A stretch of DNA of 18,903 bases from CAZIUL01 sp964542475. GTDB lineage: Bacteria > Planctomycetota > B15-G4 > CAYZWU01. How positions within the stretch are numbered: the first letter of the stretch is position 1; the number at the start of each line of letters is the position of its first letter. The notes beneath the pieces are model-generated. The model was given only the letters and a program-made list of their open reading frames with translations, ran no database searches and was not told the DNA's origin. Below are positions 7,101 to 14,572 of the stretch, one piece after another. Location: assembly GCA_964542475.1 (NCBI GenBank), contig CAZIUL010000077.1, positions 1 through 18,903 of the forward strand. Direction: 5' to 3'. Position numbers and translations under genes: made by a program.

Positions 7101-10097
7101 CTGCTTGCGCCACTCGGAGGCCTTTTCAGGCTTGCCCCAGGACTCGTATAGCCGGATGATCCGTTGAACTGCCTGGTTTATGCGGTCCGAAGCGACCAGG
7201 TGGTTTCTTTTCAATGCTGCGCACGAATCGAGCAGAAGAGCTTCGGCTTCCACAAATCCGCCTCCTTCGGCAATGGCGCTGCCGAGCCGGCTTTTGGTGT
7301 CCGCGATCAACCAGTGTCCTTCGGGCAGCGTTTTCCGCCTCAGGGCCAGGCAGGCGCGCAACACTTCGGAGGCCTCGTCGAACCGGCCCTGCTCCATCAG
7401 AGCCTCGCTCTGCGTATCGAACGATTTGTCATCAATAAAAGCACCGGGAACCACCAAACCACCCAGGTTCGTTGTCAGCCTCTCCCAAGAAAAGCTGAAC
7501 GCTCCGGCAATATCACCGCTTTCCAGAAGGTAGTTGCTGAGCCTGGTTTCCAGCTTCTCGCGGTCGTACATCCCACCTGCTTGCGCCAGGGCGACTGCCC
7601 GGCGCTGTGTTTCAACAGCCTGGTCAATGTTACCGGTCATCTGATATGCCTGCGCCAGCGTGTCCAGGATGGCGACATCTCCGCCTCCGTCCTGCTCGGC
7701 AGCCCTCTTTACCATTGGCAGCGCAGCAACCGGGTCCCGCAGGTCGTCCACATCGCAGTTCATCAGCTCCCACGCATACGCATGAAGCGCAAGCGGGCCC
7801 GCATCAGGCTGCTGTGCCGCGCGCCGCAAAAGAGAGATGCGTTCTGCAATAAGCGGCCGGATCGCAGCGGTTTCTTCGCGGGCATGCAATACACGCAGGA
7901 GGTTGTTCATTGGAATGAGCGTTCGCGGGTGATCGGGCCCGAGGATCTTGCGGTCCAGTTCATACGTTTTACGAAAAAGGGTTTCAGCCCCTTCGAGGTT
8001 GCCCTGGTCTTCGAGCAACATTCCCAGGTTATTCATCGACACTGATGTGCCGGGGTGGTTCTCGCCATGAACGCGACGGCTGAGGTCGAGCGCCCGGTGA
8101 AGGATCGGCTCGGCCTCGGCGACCTTGCCCTGGGCTCGGCAGACTGCGCCAAGGTGGCCCAAAGAGGAGACGGCATCAGGGTGCTCCTCGCCTAGAGCGC
8201 TCTGCTGGATTTTCAGGATCTGGCGGTGAATCGTTTCCGCTTCCTCGAATCTGTCCGGCCCCCACAACGCAAGGGCGAGCTCGTTCATCGTGGCCAGCGT
8301 ATCCTCGTGCTCCTTGCCAAGCACGCGGCCCTGCGTTTCCGCTGTATCGCGGAGAAGCGCCTCCGCTTCCGTAAACCCGCCCTTGAGCCGCAGTATCCCG
8401 GCAAGCGCTCTGTTCGCGCGAAGCGTGTCAGGGTGTTCGTCGCCGAGCAGACGGCTTCGTATGGCAGTGGCCTCGCGCACATGCACTTGTGCATTGTCGT
8501 AGAGCCCAAGCGCCTGGTAGGTCTCCCCTAGCGTTATGCGCACCGCGGCCTCAACATCCTCCAGCTCTAAAAACGCCCCTTCACCGATCTTCTTCACCGC
8601 CTCATCAAGCAGGTAGCGAACACTCACCTCGCGTCCCTGCGCTTTGCTCGGATCAACCGACCTCAGCATCTCTTCCAGGAACCGGCTCATCGATTCGGAC
8701 TTGGCGCGGGCTCTCTCGGCCGCGTTGCGCTCATCCTCCAGCACGATCCGGGCCTTGTTGGCCTGGACAAGCCCCACCGTGGCCAGCGAAAGTCCGGCCA
8801 GCAAAGCAACGCCAACTATCGATCCTGCCAGAACCCCCACCCGGTTCCGCCTGACGAACTTGCCGAGCTTGTATACCATGCTTGGGGGGCCGGCCACAAC
8901 CGGCACGTGCTTGAGGTGCCGCTCGATGTCGTCAGCCAGATCCTTGGCCGTGGCATAGCGGCGGGTGCGGTCCTTTTCCATCGCCTTCATTGCGATCCAG
9001 TCGAGATCACCGCGTATCAGCCGCGAGAGTGCCGCGGGTTCGCTTTGGCGCTGCTTTGCGCATGTCACTCCGTCTTCCGTCGCACACCTCAAGTGCAGCC
9101 GTGTCGACGGCTTGGGCGGCTCCTTATCTCGTATGATCCGTCGGATCTCATCGTACGAAGCTTCCCGCAGCATCTTCGCCTCGAACGGGGTCGTGCCGGT
9201 GAGCAGCTCGTACAAAAGCACGCCGAGGGAGTAGATGTCGGTCCGCGTATCCATGTCCAGGCCGCTGACATCCGCTTGATCAGGGCTCATGTACTCCGGC
9301 GTTCCTATGAACTGGCGGAACTCGGTAAAAAGCGTCTTCTCCGTCAGGCGCTGACTCGTGGCCTTGGCTATACCGAAATCGATAACCTTGGGCACCGGCT
9401 TGTTCTCGTCCAGCATTACCAGCACATTGTTCGGTTTTAGGTCCCGGTGGATGATCCCTTTCTGGTGCGCGTGCTGCACAGCGTGGCAGACCTGAAGAAC
9501 CAGTTCCAGGCGTTGGCGGGTGGAAAGCTTTTTTTCGTCGCAGTAATCGGTGATCGTGATGCCCTTGATGAGCTCCATCACGAAGTACGGCCTGCCTGTT
9601 TCCGTGGTGCCCGCGTCGAGCACCTTGGCGATGTTTGGATGGTCCATCAGGGCCAGGGCCTGCTGTTCCACTTCGAAGCGGGCGATGACCTGCTTCGTAT
9701 CCATACCGAGCTTGATGATCTTCAGCGCGACCTTGCGGCGCACCGGCTCCTCCTGCTCCGCCATGTAGACGGTGCCGAATCCGCCCTCCCCGATCTTCTG
9801 CAGGATCTTGTATCGGCCTATCTTCGTACCGGCAGCCTCTTTTTCCGGTTTATCCGTTATATCCGTCTGGAATTCGAGCATCGCATCCGGGTCAACCGGA
9901 GGTGTGTTGAGGAAAGATCCGGCCCGGTCGTGCGCCTTCAACAGCTCGGTAACTCGAGCCCTGAGGCCGGCGTCATCGCCGCAGGCAAGGTCAAGAAACG
10001 CGCTCAGCTCCGCATCCGATTCTTTCTCCAGGGCGGCGCTGAACAGACGTTCCAGTTTTTTGTGCTCCGGGGTGGCCAAGGTTACGTTCCTGAACAC
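7059..10097 (-). CDS. Transmembrane Ser/Thr protein kinase with kinesin-light-chain-like TPRs
   Basis: This 1012-aa receptor-type Hanks kinase begins with a helical leader (about 10-65) seen in kinases paired with ECF sigma factors. The kinase domain (about 94-395) has G-loop GEGGFGTV (103-110), Lys126 in VALK, HRDLKPNN (217-224) and DFG (240-242), so it should be active. The usual SPE motif reads SPD (271-273), a conservative change. One membrane helix (about 419-443) follows, then a series of TPR_10/TPR_12 units marked by LGxEHPDT-like linkers, probably outside the cytoplasmic membrane. The start is GTG at 10097 with a weak AAGAAG. A TTG at residue 7 has a better AGGAA upstream and could be the true start. 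The sigma factor gene lies 77 bp upstream. The last 12 residues (EKEEEKPRMNTD) and the stop come from repeat copy B. Confidence 0.92.
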   Translation of the reverse strand: MFRNVTLATPEHKKLERLFSAALEKESDAELSAFLDLACGDDAGLRARVTELLKAHDRAGSFLNTPPVDPDAMLEFQTDITDKPEKEAAGTKIGRYKILQKIGEGGFGTVYMAEQEEPVRRKVALKIIKLGMDTKQVIARFEVEQQALALMDHPNIAKVLDAGTTETGRPYFVMELIKGITITDYCDEKKLSTRQRLELVLQVCHAVQHAHQKGIIHRDLKPNNVLVMLDENKPVPKVIDFGIAKATSQRLTEKTLFTEFRQFIGTPEYMSPDQADVSGLDMDTRTDIYSLGVLLYELLTGTTPFEAKMLREASYDEIRRIIRDKEPPKPSTRLHLRCATEDGVTCAKQRQSEPAALSRLIRGDLDWIAMKAMEKDRTRRYATAKDLADDIERHLKHVPVVAGPPSMVYKLGKFVRRNRVGVLAGSIVGVALLAGLSLATVGLVQANKARIVLEDERNAAERARAKSESMSRFLEEMLRSVDPSKAQGREVSVRYLLDEAVKKIGEGAFLELEDVEAAVRITLGETYQALGLYDNAQVHVREATAIRSRLLGDEHPDTLRANRALAGILRLKGGFTEAEALLRDTAETQGRVLGKEHEDTLATMNELALALWGPDRFEEAETIHRQILKIQQSALGEEHPDAVSSLGHLGAVCRAQGKVAEAEPILHRALDLSRRVHGENHPGTSVSMNNLGMLLEDQGNLEGAETLFRKTYELDRKILGPDHPRTLIPMNNLLRVLHAREETAAIRPLIAERISLLRRAAQQPDAGPLALHAYAWELMNCDVDDLRDPVAALPMVKRAAEQDGGGDVAILDTLAQAYQMTGNIDQAVETQRRAVALAQAGGMYDREKLETRLSNYLLESGDIAGAFSFSWERLTTNLGGLVVPGAFIDDKSFDTQSEALMEQGRFDEASEVLRACLALRRKTLPEGHWLIADTKSRLGSAIAEGGGFVEAEALLLDSCAALKRNHLVASDRINQAVQRIIRLYESWGKPEKASEWRKQLEKEEEKPRMNTD

Positions 10098-10122
10098 TCT
10101 TCTTGTCTTGTCTATTCTCTAC

Positions 10123-10157
10123 TCTATACTAATGCGCCGTGTGAACCGCAAGCGCAT
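10123..10157 (-). promoter_or_regulatory. Possible kinase promoter with a flanking dyad
   Basis: The 77-bp gap between sigma factor and kinase genes contains, on the minus strand, TTGCGG (10151-10146), a 17-nt spacer and TATAGA (10128-10123), a weak sigma-70-like pair. The hexamers ATGCGC (10132-10137) and GCGCAT (10152-10157) form an inverted repeat 20 bp centre to centre, one half bordering the -35 box and the other within the spacer. This could be an internal promoter with an operator, or chance. Confidence 0.25.
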
Positions 10158-10174
10158 CAAAGAAGCTCGGAATT

Positions 10175-10741
10175 CTACTCCTGACCGCTGCCATCGTTCA
10201 TCTCGTTATAAAGCCAGGTGCGTGCAAAAGTCCAGTACCGGTCCGCCGTGGAGCGGGAAATCCCAAGCACCTGAGCCGCCTGTTCGACTGTCAGTCCGGC
10301 GAAATAACGAAGATTCACAAGATCAGCCTTGACCTTGTCCTCGCACGCAAGCTTTTCGAGCGCATCGTTGAGTGCGACCATATCGGTTGGATCGGAAACG
10401 GTGATTGCATCCGCTTCATCGACCTGGCGCCTCCGGCGCCCGCCGCCGTGCTTCAACCGGGCCTTGCGCCGCGCGGATTCCACCAGGATGCGGCGCATGG
10501 CCTCGGCAGCAGCTCCGAAAAAATGCGAGCTGTTCTCCCACTGGCCGGCCTTGCCGCCCAGGAGGCGCAGGTACGCCTCGTGCACGAGTGCCGTACCCTG
10601 CAGCGTATGCCCAGGCCGCTCGCCGGAAAGCTTCCTGGCAGCCAACCGCCTCAGTTCGTTGTAGACAGCAGACAAAAGCCTGTCCGCGGCGCGGTCATCG
10701 CCCTCATTCACTTCGGCGAGGATACGCGTGATGTCGTTCAT
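10175..10741 (-). CDS. ECF-type RNA polymerase sigma factor (TIGR02999-like)
   Basis: The 188-aa product has the normal length of the ECF group usually linked to Ser/Thr kinases. Visible marks are the region-2 stretch GHTLQGTALVHEAYLRLLG (44-62), SSHFFGAAAEAMRRILVESAR (about 71-91), a basic linker (93-105), and region 4 with LRYFAGLTVEQAAQVLGISRST (144-165), the helix-turn-helix that reads the -35 element. I chose ATG 10741 because GGAG lies 7 nt upstream and the family begins there. The frame stays open 76 codons further, but that stretch crosses a terminator hairpin. No anti-sigma gene is present, so phosphorylation by the downstream kinase is the likely control (inference). Confidence 0.93.
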   Translation of the reverse strand: MNDITRILAEVNEGDDRAADRLLSAVYNELRRLAARKLSGERPGHTLQGTALVHEAYLRLLGGKAGQWENSSHFFGAAAEAMRRILVESARRKARLKHGGGRRRRQVDEADAITVSDPTDMVALNDALEKLACEDKVKADLVNLRYFAGLTVEQAAQVLGISRSTADRYWTFARTWLYNEMNDGSGQE

Positions 10742-10790
10742 CGGTGCTCCACGGATGTCGGCTAACCCCGGCATTCGTCCAATCGCGGAA

Positions 10791-10819
10791 AGTGTACCAC
10801 CAAAAACGACTGCCTGCAA
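10791..10819 (-). promoter_or_regulatory. Candidate promoter of the sigma factor gene
   Basis: On the minus strand TTGCAG (10819-10814) and TACACT (10796-10791) are separated by exactly 17 nt, placing a start site about 40 nt before the sigma gene ATG. Both boxes are imperfect matches to the sigma-70 consensus. The position, between the upstream terminator and the ATG, is sensible. Confidence 0.3.
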
Positions 10820-10886
10820 GAGAGGCCCATCCGTTCCGCTTTCCCGCTTCCGGATCCGGATCCAACCGCCGGATCGAGTAAACTGC

Positions 10887-10921
10887 AAAAAAGACGCGGC
10901 CTTCTCATGAAAGGCCGCGTC
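10887..10921 (-). terminator. Strong Rho-independent terminator after the VCBS-repeat gene
   Basis: The arms GACGCGGCCTT (10893-10903) and AAGGCCGCGTC (10911-10921) form a perfect 11-bp stem with a 7-nt loop. On the minus strand the stem is followed by six consecutive T residues (10892-10887). It begins 60 bp past the stop at 10981 and separates the VCBS gene from the sigma/kinase module. Confidence 0.92.
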
Positions 10922-10980
10922 CTCTTTAAGAGTTACGATCACATTATTGGCTCGGCCGTTTTTCAACAACTCCCGTTGAC

Positions 10981-12315
10981 CTATGGAACGATCTCTACGT
11001 ACCCTCCATTGGAAGCGTAGTTGATGGGACTGTCGAGCACATATGCGAAGTTCACAATGACTCCAACAGCCTGTGGAACCGGGCCGAGCGTGTCGAATGT
11101 GGCTTTAGCCTGGCCGGTGTTACCCAGCGTGCCCATGAAATTGTCGAACGTCGGCGTGTTTATCAGGCTCAAAACCACGGTCGAAAAGAAATCCCAGTTG
11201 AGCGGCAGATGAGCCCCTCCGGGAAAGTCCATGCCGGGCTCCGTTCCGGTGACCGATCCGGCGATCATGTAAGTCCTGCCTGCGTTGGCCAGGCCGGCAT
11301 CGAGGTATATCCCTATGGATCCGCCTGTGGAACCGCTGATCTTGTTGTCGGTGAACGACATAGGGCCAATGGCCTGGAAGTAGTATATGTATCCGGTGGG
11401 GGGTTTGGGAGGCTGGTAGCTGCCGCTGATGATGTCGACCACACCGTCGTTATCCCAATCCACGCAGTCCGGCCGTGAATAGTAGCCCATATCAATGTTC
11501 TCTCCCCCGGCTTCCATCGTTTCGAATCCGTTGAACACTGGTGCGGCATCAGTCCCCTTGTTCTTGTAAAAACGGAGGCCTCCGTAGGTTTCTCCTATTA
11601 CGAGGTCCTTCTTACCGTCCCGGTCAAAGTCAAACACAGTCGGGCTGTTGCGGCTGCCCACATCTATGTTGACTGCGCCGTCCTTGATGTAGCCGTAGCT
11701 GATCAGCGACGGGTTGGCCGTGGTCCCAATGTTGATCAGAAGCTCGACCCTTCCGCTGTCCTCGCCGCAGAGAACATCTCTTGCGCCGTCGTTGTTCCAG
11801 TCGACCAGGGCAGGTACGGATGTGTAGCCGCAGTCGTAGTTGGCACCGGTCATCAGCTTCAAAAAGGTGTAGCCGCTGAATACCGGGCTGGCATCGGTCC
11901 CCGTGTTGAGATAAATGCGAATGGTCCCGTTGCGCTCGCCAGTGACAATGTCCTTCTTGCCGTCAAGATCCCAGTCCACGACTCGTGGACTTGATCCGAT
12001 GCATCAGCCATAGGAGGTGGTTATGGCTGTACCGCTTGATAGAATCTTGCCTCCCCCGTTGAACACGGGATTCAGATCAGTTCCCTGGTTCAGATAAAGA
12101 AAAATGTAGCCGTTGGTAAAGCTGCCGATCACCAGGTCCTTGTTGCCGTCGTTGTTCCAATCAACCGCTGTAGGCACAGTGGTAAGGCCGCATTGCAAGG
12201 GGGTTGCACCGTCTTGGATCGTCACTCCTTTCACAAGATCAGGTTGGTCCGCTTGTAGCGCGCCCGCAAAAAACAGGACAAGCGTGCCGGTTGCGATCAG
12301 CACAAACGTTCTCAT
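10981..12315 (-). pseudogene. Secreted VCBS/FG-GAP repeat protein interrupted by an in-frame UGA
   Basis: One continuous frame of 445 codons encodes a signal peptide (MRTFVLIATGTLVLFFAGALQA), at least five VCBS/FG-GAP blades with calcium-loop-like motifs (DWNNDGNKD at 52-60, then DWDLDGKKD, DWNNDGARD, DFDRDGKKD, DWDNDGVVD), and a C-terminal domain with LPLNWDFFSTVVLSLINTP and an ending VEIVP. I associate that tail with secreted proteins of planctomycetes and related MAGs. The frame is broken only by TGA at 12004-12006 (codon 104). The repeat pattern continues unbroken on both sides and there is no ribosome site before the next start codon (GTG at 11979), so these are not two genes. AAGGAG lies 8 nt before the ATG at 12315. 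It may be a pseudogene, a sequencing error or a recoded gene. If functional, it would be an exported beta-propeller-like surface or adhesion protein. Confidence 0.85.
11973..12006 (-). other. In-frame UGA followed by a near-perfect hairpin
   Basis: The UGA codon (12006-12004) is followed after 12 nt by AGTCCACGA-G-TCGTGGACT (11991-11973), a 19-bp dyad that folds as a 7-bp stem with loop GAGUC. Spacing and a GU-containing loop resemble a bacterial SECIS. The bulged U of the E. coli element is absent, and no selenocysteine genes are in view. Confidence 0.4.
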
Positions 12316-12550
12316 GATGAAACTCCTTTTGAAATAGAATACGGTTTTCGGTTACAGGTTGAATGTATTGAAGTGGTGTTTATTGGAAGGCTTGAATTTG
12401 TACCGCTGAGATGTGTGAATCGAATGCAATCCGCGCCGCGCGGACACTGGATATCGCTTCAGAACTTCAGGTTCATGAAAAGCAGCATCTTCCGGCCTTT
12501 CTTAACTCTGGTAAAACCGCACGGTTTTGTCGTAATTGTTGTATTATTTT
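12316..12550. other. Intergenic region with small palindromes and a possible gene remnant
   Basis: No complete gene is visible in these 235 bp. They contain two perfect short palindromes, TCCGCGCCGCGCGGA (12430-12444) and AAAACCGCACGGTTTT (12513-12528). On the minus strand, codons from 12548 to the TGA at 12459 read 29 residues ending GRKMLLFMNLKF. That alternating hydrophobic tail with terminal Phe resembles the last strand of an outer-membrane beta-barrel protein. It may be a gene remnant, but it is too short to be sure. The promoter of the VCBS gene must lie near 12330-12380, and no clear boxes stand out. Confidence 0.35.
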
Positions 12551-12649
12551 ACATTAATCCGTGCAAAAAGACAAGAGGGCGAAAAATTTTTCGCCCCTAC
12601 AGGTCCCCCGTTTCCATCCGTGTTCATCCGTGATTCCTCCCCTCTTCCT
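12551..12649 (-). repeat. Dispersed composite repeat, copy C
   Basis: This copy begins 6 bp past the stop codon of the GGT gene. On the minus strand it reads ACGGATGAACACGGATGG, a short spacer, then CCTGTAGGGGCGAAAAATTT and the rest of a perfect 20-bp palindrome, GGGCGAAAAATTTTTCGCCC at 12577-12596. It ends with TCTTGTCTTTTTG and a half unit CACGGATTAATG. The palindrome plus following T-run would also work as a Rho-independent terminator for the GGT gene. Confidence 0.82.
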
Positions 12650-12655
12650 GCCGAA

Positions 12656-14422
12656 TCAAAACCCGGCGGCGCAGCCGTCTATCCGGTCATCAGCCACTCC
12701 TTGCAGGAGAAACTTCCACGAGTCAGCGGGCCGTGTGGACAGCAGCCGGATGGATATTGCGTGGCAGTCCCCCTGATAGTCCACCTCCTTCAGGTCATGC
12801 CCCCGTTCTTTCAAGAACTCCCTGATGTCCGTCGGCACGGATTTTTCCACGCACACCCTGTCCGGAAACCACTGGTGATGGATCCGCGGGGCACGCACAG
12901 CCTCTTTGAGCGACATGCCGAGATCCACCTTGTTGATGATCACCTGGAGCACAGTGTTGATGATCGAGCGCCCCCCCGGGCTCCCAAAGGCGGCAAAAGG
13001 CCTGTTGTTTCTGAATAGGATGACCGGGCACATGCTGCTCAGCATCCGTTTCCCGGGCTGGATGATGTTGGGATCCGTTCCGATGGCGCCTTTCTCGTCC
13101 GTCCACCCTGGCCGAAGGTTGAAATCGCCCATCTCGTTGTTCAGCAAGACGCCTGTCGAGCCGGCAACCGCCTTGCACCCAAAGGAGCGCTCCAGCGTGT
13201 ATGTGCAGCTCACAATGTTGCCTTTTCTGTCAACGACACAGAAATGTGTTGTCTGCCCCGTGCCCGCATCTTCGCTGCTGTCCACCTCTTCCTCTTCGTG
13301 TATGGTCAGGCCGTTTGGAGCGATGGATCGGCTCGGGGCTGCGGCAGACAGGTTTATGCCGGAGCGAAGCCGGGTGGCATATTCGCTCGAGAAAAGCTCG
13401 GCGAGCGGAATCTGGGTAAAATCCGGATCACCGAGTAGCACGGCGCGGTCCTTGTAAGCCACACGCATGGTTTCTGCTAACAGGTGTGCTCTTTCGCCTT
13501 CGTCAAGCTCTTCAAGATTAAAACCGGACAGTATGTTAAGCATGAGCCTGAGCACAACCCCGCCGGACGACGGAAGGCCCATTGCAGCCACACGCACATC
13601 ACCGTACTCCCACTTGAGCGGTTTCACCTCCTTGGCATGGTAGCTGTCAAGATCGCGGAGGTTCATTATGCCACCCCCCAGCCTGACCGCCCTGACCAGC
13701 TCCCTGGCCACTTCGCCGGTGTAGAAAGCGTCGCGCCCTCCGAACTGGATCATCCTCAGCGTGTGGCCGAGATCCGGCTGCACGAGCCGATCCCCGGCAT
13801 TCAACAGTTTTCCCTCCGGCCCGAAATACGCCTTGACCGAGCTGTCAAACCGCCGAAGCCCCTTTTCCGCTTTTCGGAAAGAGCTCCACAAATCGTAGCC
13901 CACGTCGAAGCCCTGCTCCGCCAGGCAGCAGGCCGGCTCCATGAGGTCGTACCAATCCAGGCTGCCGTACTTCTCATGCGCGAGATAGGTTCCGGCAACT
14001 GTTCCTGGAATGCCGGATGCCAGGAAACCGTAACGAACCCGATCCTTGTCAACAGTGCCGTCAGGCTTCAAGAACATGTCAGCCCTGGAAAGCGCCGGCG
14101 CTCGCTCGCGAAAATCGATGGCTGTCAGCTTCGCTTCGTCTTCCATCCAGATAAGCATGAAGCCTCCGCCGCCCAGGTTGCCTGCCTGGGGATGAGTCAC
14201 AGCGAGCGTATAAGCCGTTGCGACCGCCGCATCCACCGCATTACCACCGTCTTTGAGAACATCGGCGCCCACCTTGGATGCTATGGAATCCACGCATACC
14301 ACAATCCCTCTTCTCGATTCGATCTCATGCCCGGTCTCCACCACGGCAATGCAGCCCGGGAAAAAACAAACCAGTGCAAGCATCCACGTTTTCATCTCTT
14401 CAATACCTTTACTAACCCGCAT
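12656..14422 (-). CDS. ggt: Gamma-glutamyltranspeptidase (glutathione hydrolase)
   Basis: This 588-aa exported N-terminal nucleophile hydrolase cleaves the gamma-glutamyl bond of glutathione and transfers the glutamyl group to water or amino acids. All signature residues are present: FRERAP with Arg105 for the alpha-carboxylate, catalytic Thr391 in TTHFCVVD at the autoprocessing site, LLNNEMGDF (426-434), SSM (462-464) and GSPGG (480-484). The precursor should self-cleave before Thr391 into large and small subunits. The N-terminus has a short hydrophobic leader ending FFPGC. This could be a signal peptide or a weak lipobox. Two ATGs are possible. I kept 14422, which has AAGGA upstream; the second, at 14395, gives a tidier leader. 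It is divergent from the DUF3604 gene and followed by repeat copy C. Confidence 0.95.
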   Translation of the reverse strand: MRVSKGIEEMKTWMLALVCFFPGCIAVVETGHEIESRRGIVVCVDSIASKVGADVLKDGGNAVDAAVATAYTLAVTHPQAGNLGGGGFMLIWMEDEAKLTAIDFRERAPALSRADMFLKPDGTVDKDRVRYGFLASGIPGTVAGTYLAHEKYGSLDWYDLMEPACCLAEQGFDVGYDLWSSFRKAEKGLRRFDSSVKAYFGPEGKLLNAGDRLVQPDLGHTLRMIQFGGRDAFYTGEVARELVRAVRLGGGIMNLRDLDSYHAKEVKPLKWEYGDVRVAAMGLPSSGGVVLRLMLNILSGFNLEELDEGERAHLLAETMRVAYKDRAVLLGDPDFTQIPLAELFSSEYATRLRSGINLSAAAPSRSIAPNGLTIHEEEEVDSSEDAGTGQTTHFCVVDRKGNIVSCTYTLERSFGCKAVAGSTGVLLNNEMGDFNLRPGWTDEKGAIGTDPNIIQPGKRMLSSMCPVILFRNNRPFAAFGSPGGRSIINTVLQVIINKVDLGMSLKEAVRAPRIHHQWFPDRVCVEKSVPTDIREFLKERGHDLKEVDYQGDCHAISIRLLSTRPADSWKFLLQGVADDRIDGCAAGF

Positions 14423-14529
14423 ATTTCATCCTTTTCTGCTGCGGCACCGTAAACTGCGCCGCGACTGCGTTTCATGCCAGGAGACGATCCTCAACCTAAA
14501 TATATTCCTTCTAACGGTTTCACATCCTC

Positions 14530-14557
14530 TTGTGTAAACTACTCGCTGTATTATGAT
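14530..14557 (+). promoter_or_regulatory. Weak candidate promoter for the DUF3604 gene
   Basis: TTGTGT (14530-14535) and TATGAT (14552-14557) are separated by 16 nt in the 150-bp divergent region between the GGT and DUF3604 genes. The -10 matches the consensus at five of six positions, the -35 at three. It would give a leader of only about 10 nt before the chosen ATG. Confidence 0.25.
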
Positions 14558-14572
14558 CATGGTAGCAAACCA

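Noticed and set aside
10851..10875. Three GATCCGG-type repeats upstream of the sigma factor gene
   Set aside because: They are short, unevenly spaced and GC rich. They are more likely chance than an operator.
10742..10969. An N-terminal extension of the sigma factor by 76 codons
   Set aside because: It crosses the strong terminator at 10887-10921 and a candidate promoter. The ATG at 10741 has a good ribosome site and gives the usual family length.
10981..11979. A separate 332-aa gene starting at GTG 11979
   Set aside because: The GTG lies inside a VCBS repeat, has no ribosome site, and the same frame continues upstream to a signal peptide across one UGA.
12004..12006. UGA reassigned to glycine or tryptophan genome-wide
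   Set aside because: UGA is the natural stop of several intact genes here (for example those ending at 102, 7059 and 16693), so a general code change does not fit.
12430..12444. TCCGCGCCGCGCGGA as a terminator of the VCBS or GGT gene
   Set aside because: The arms are separated by one base so the loop cannot form without losing pairs, no T-run follows on either strand, and it lies upstream of the VCBS gene.
14474..14572. A 33-residue N-terminal extension of the DUF3604 protein from ATG 14474
   Set aside because: The extension has no protein-like features, has no ribosome site and would place the membrane anchor far from the N-terminus. The ATG at 14573 is preferred, though not certain.
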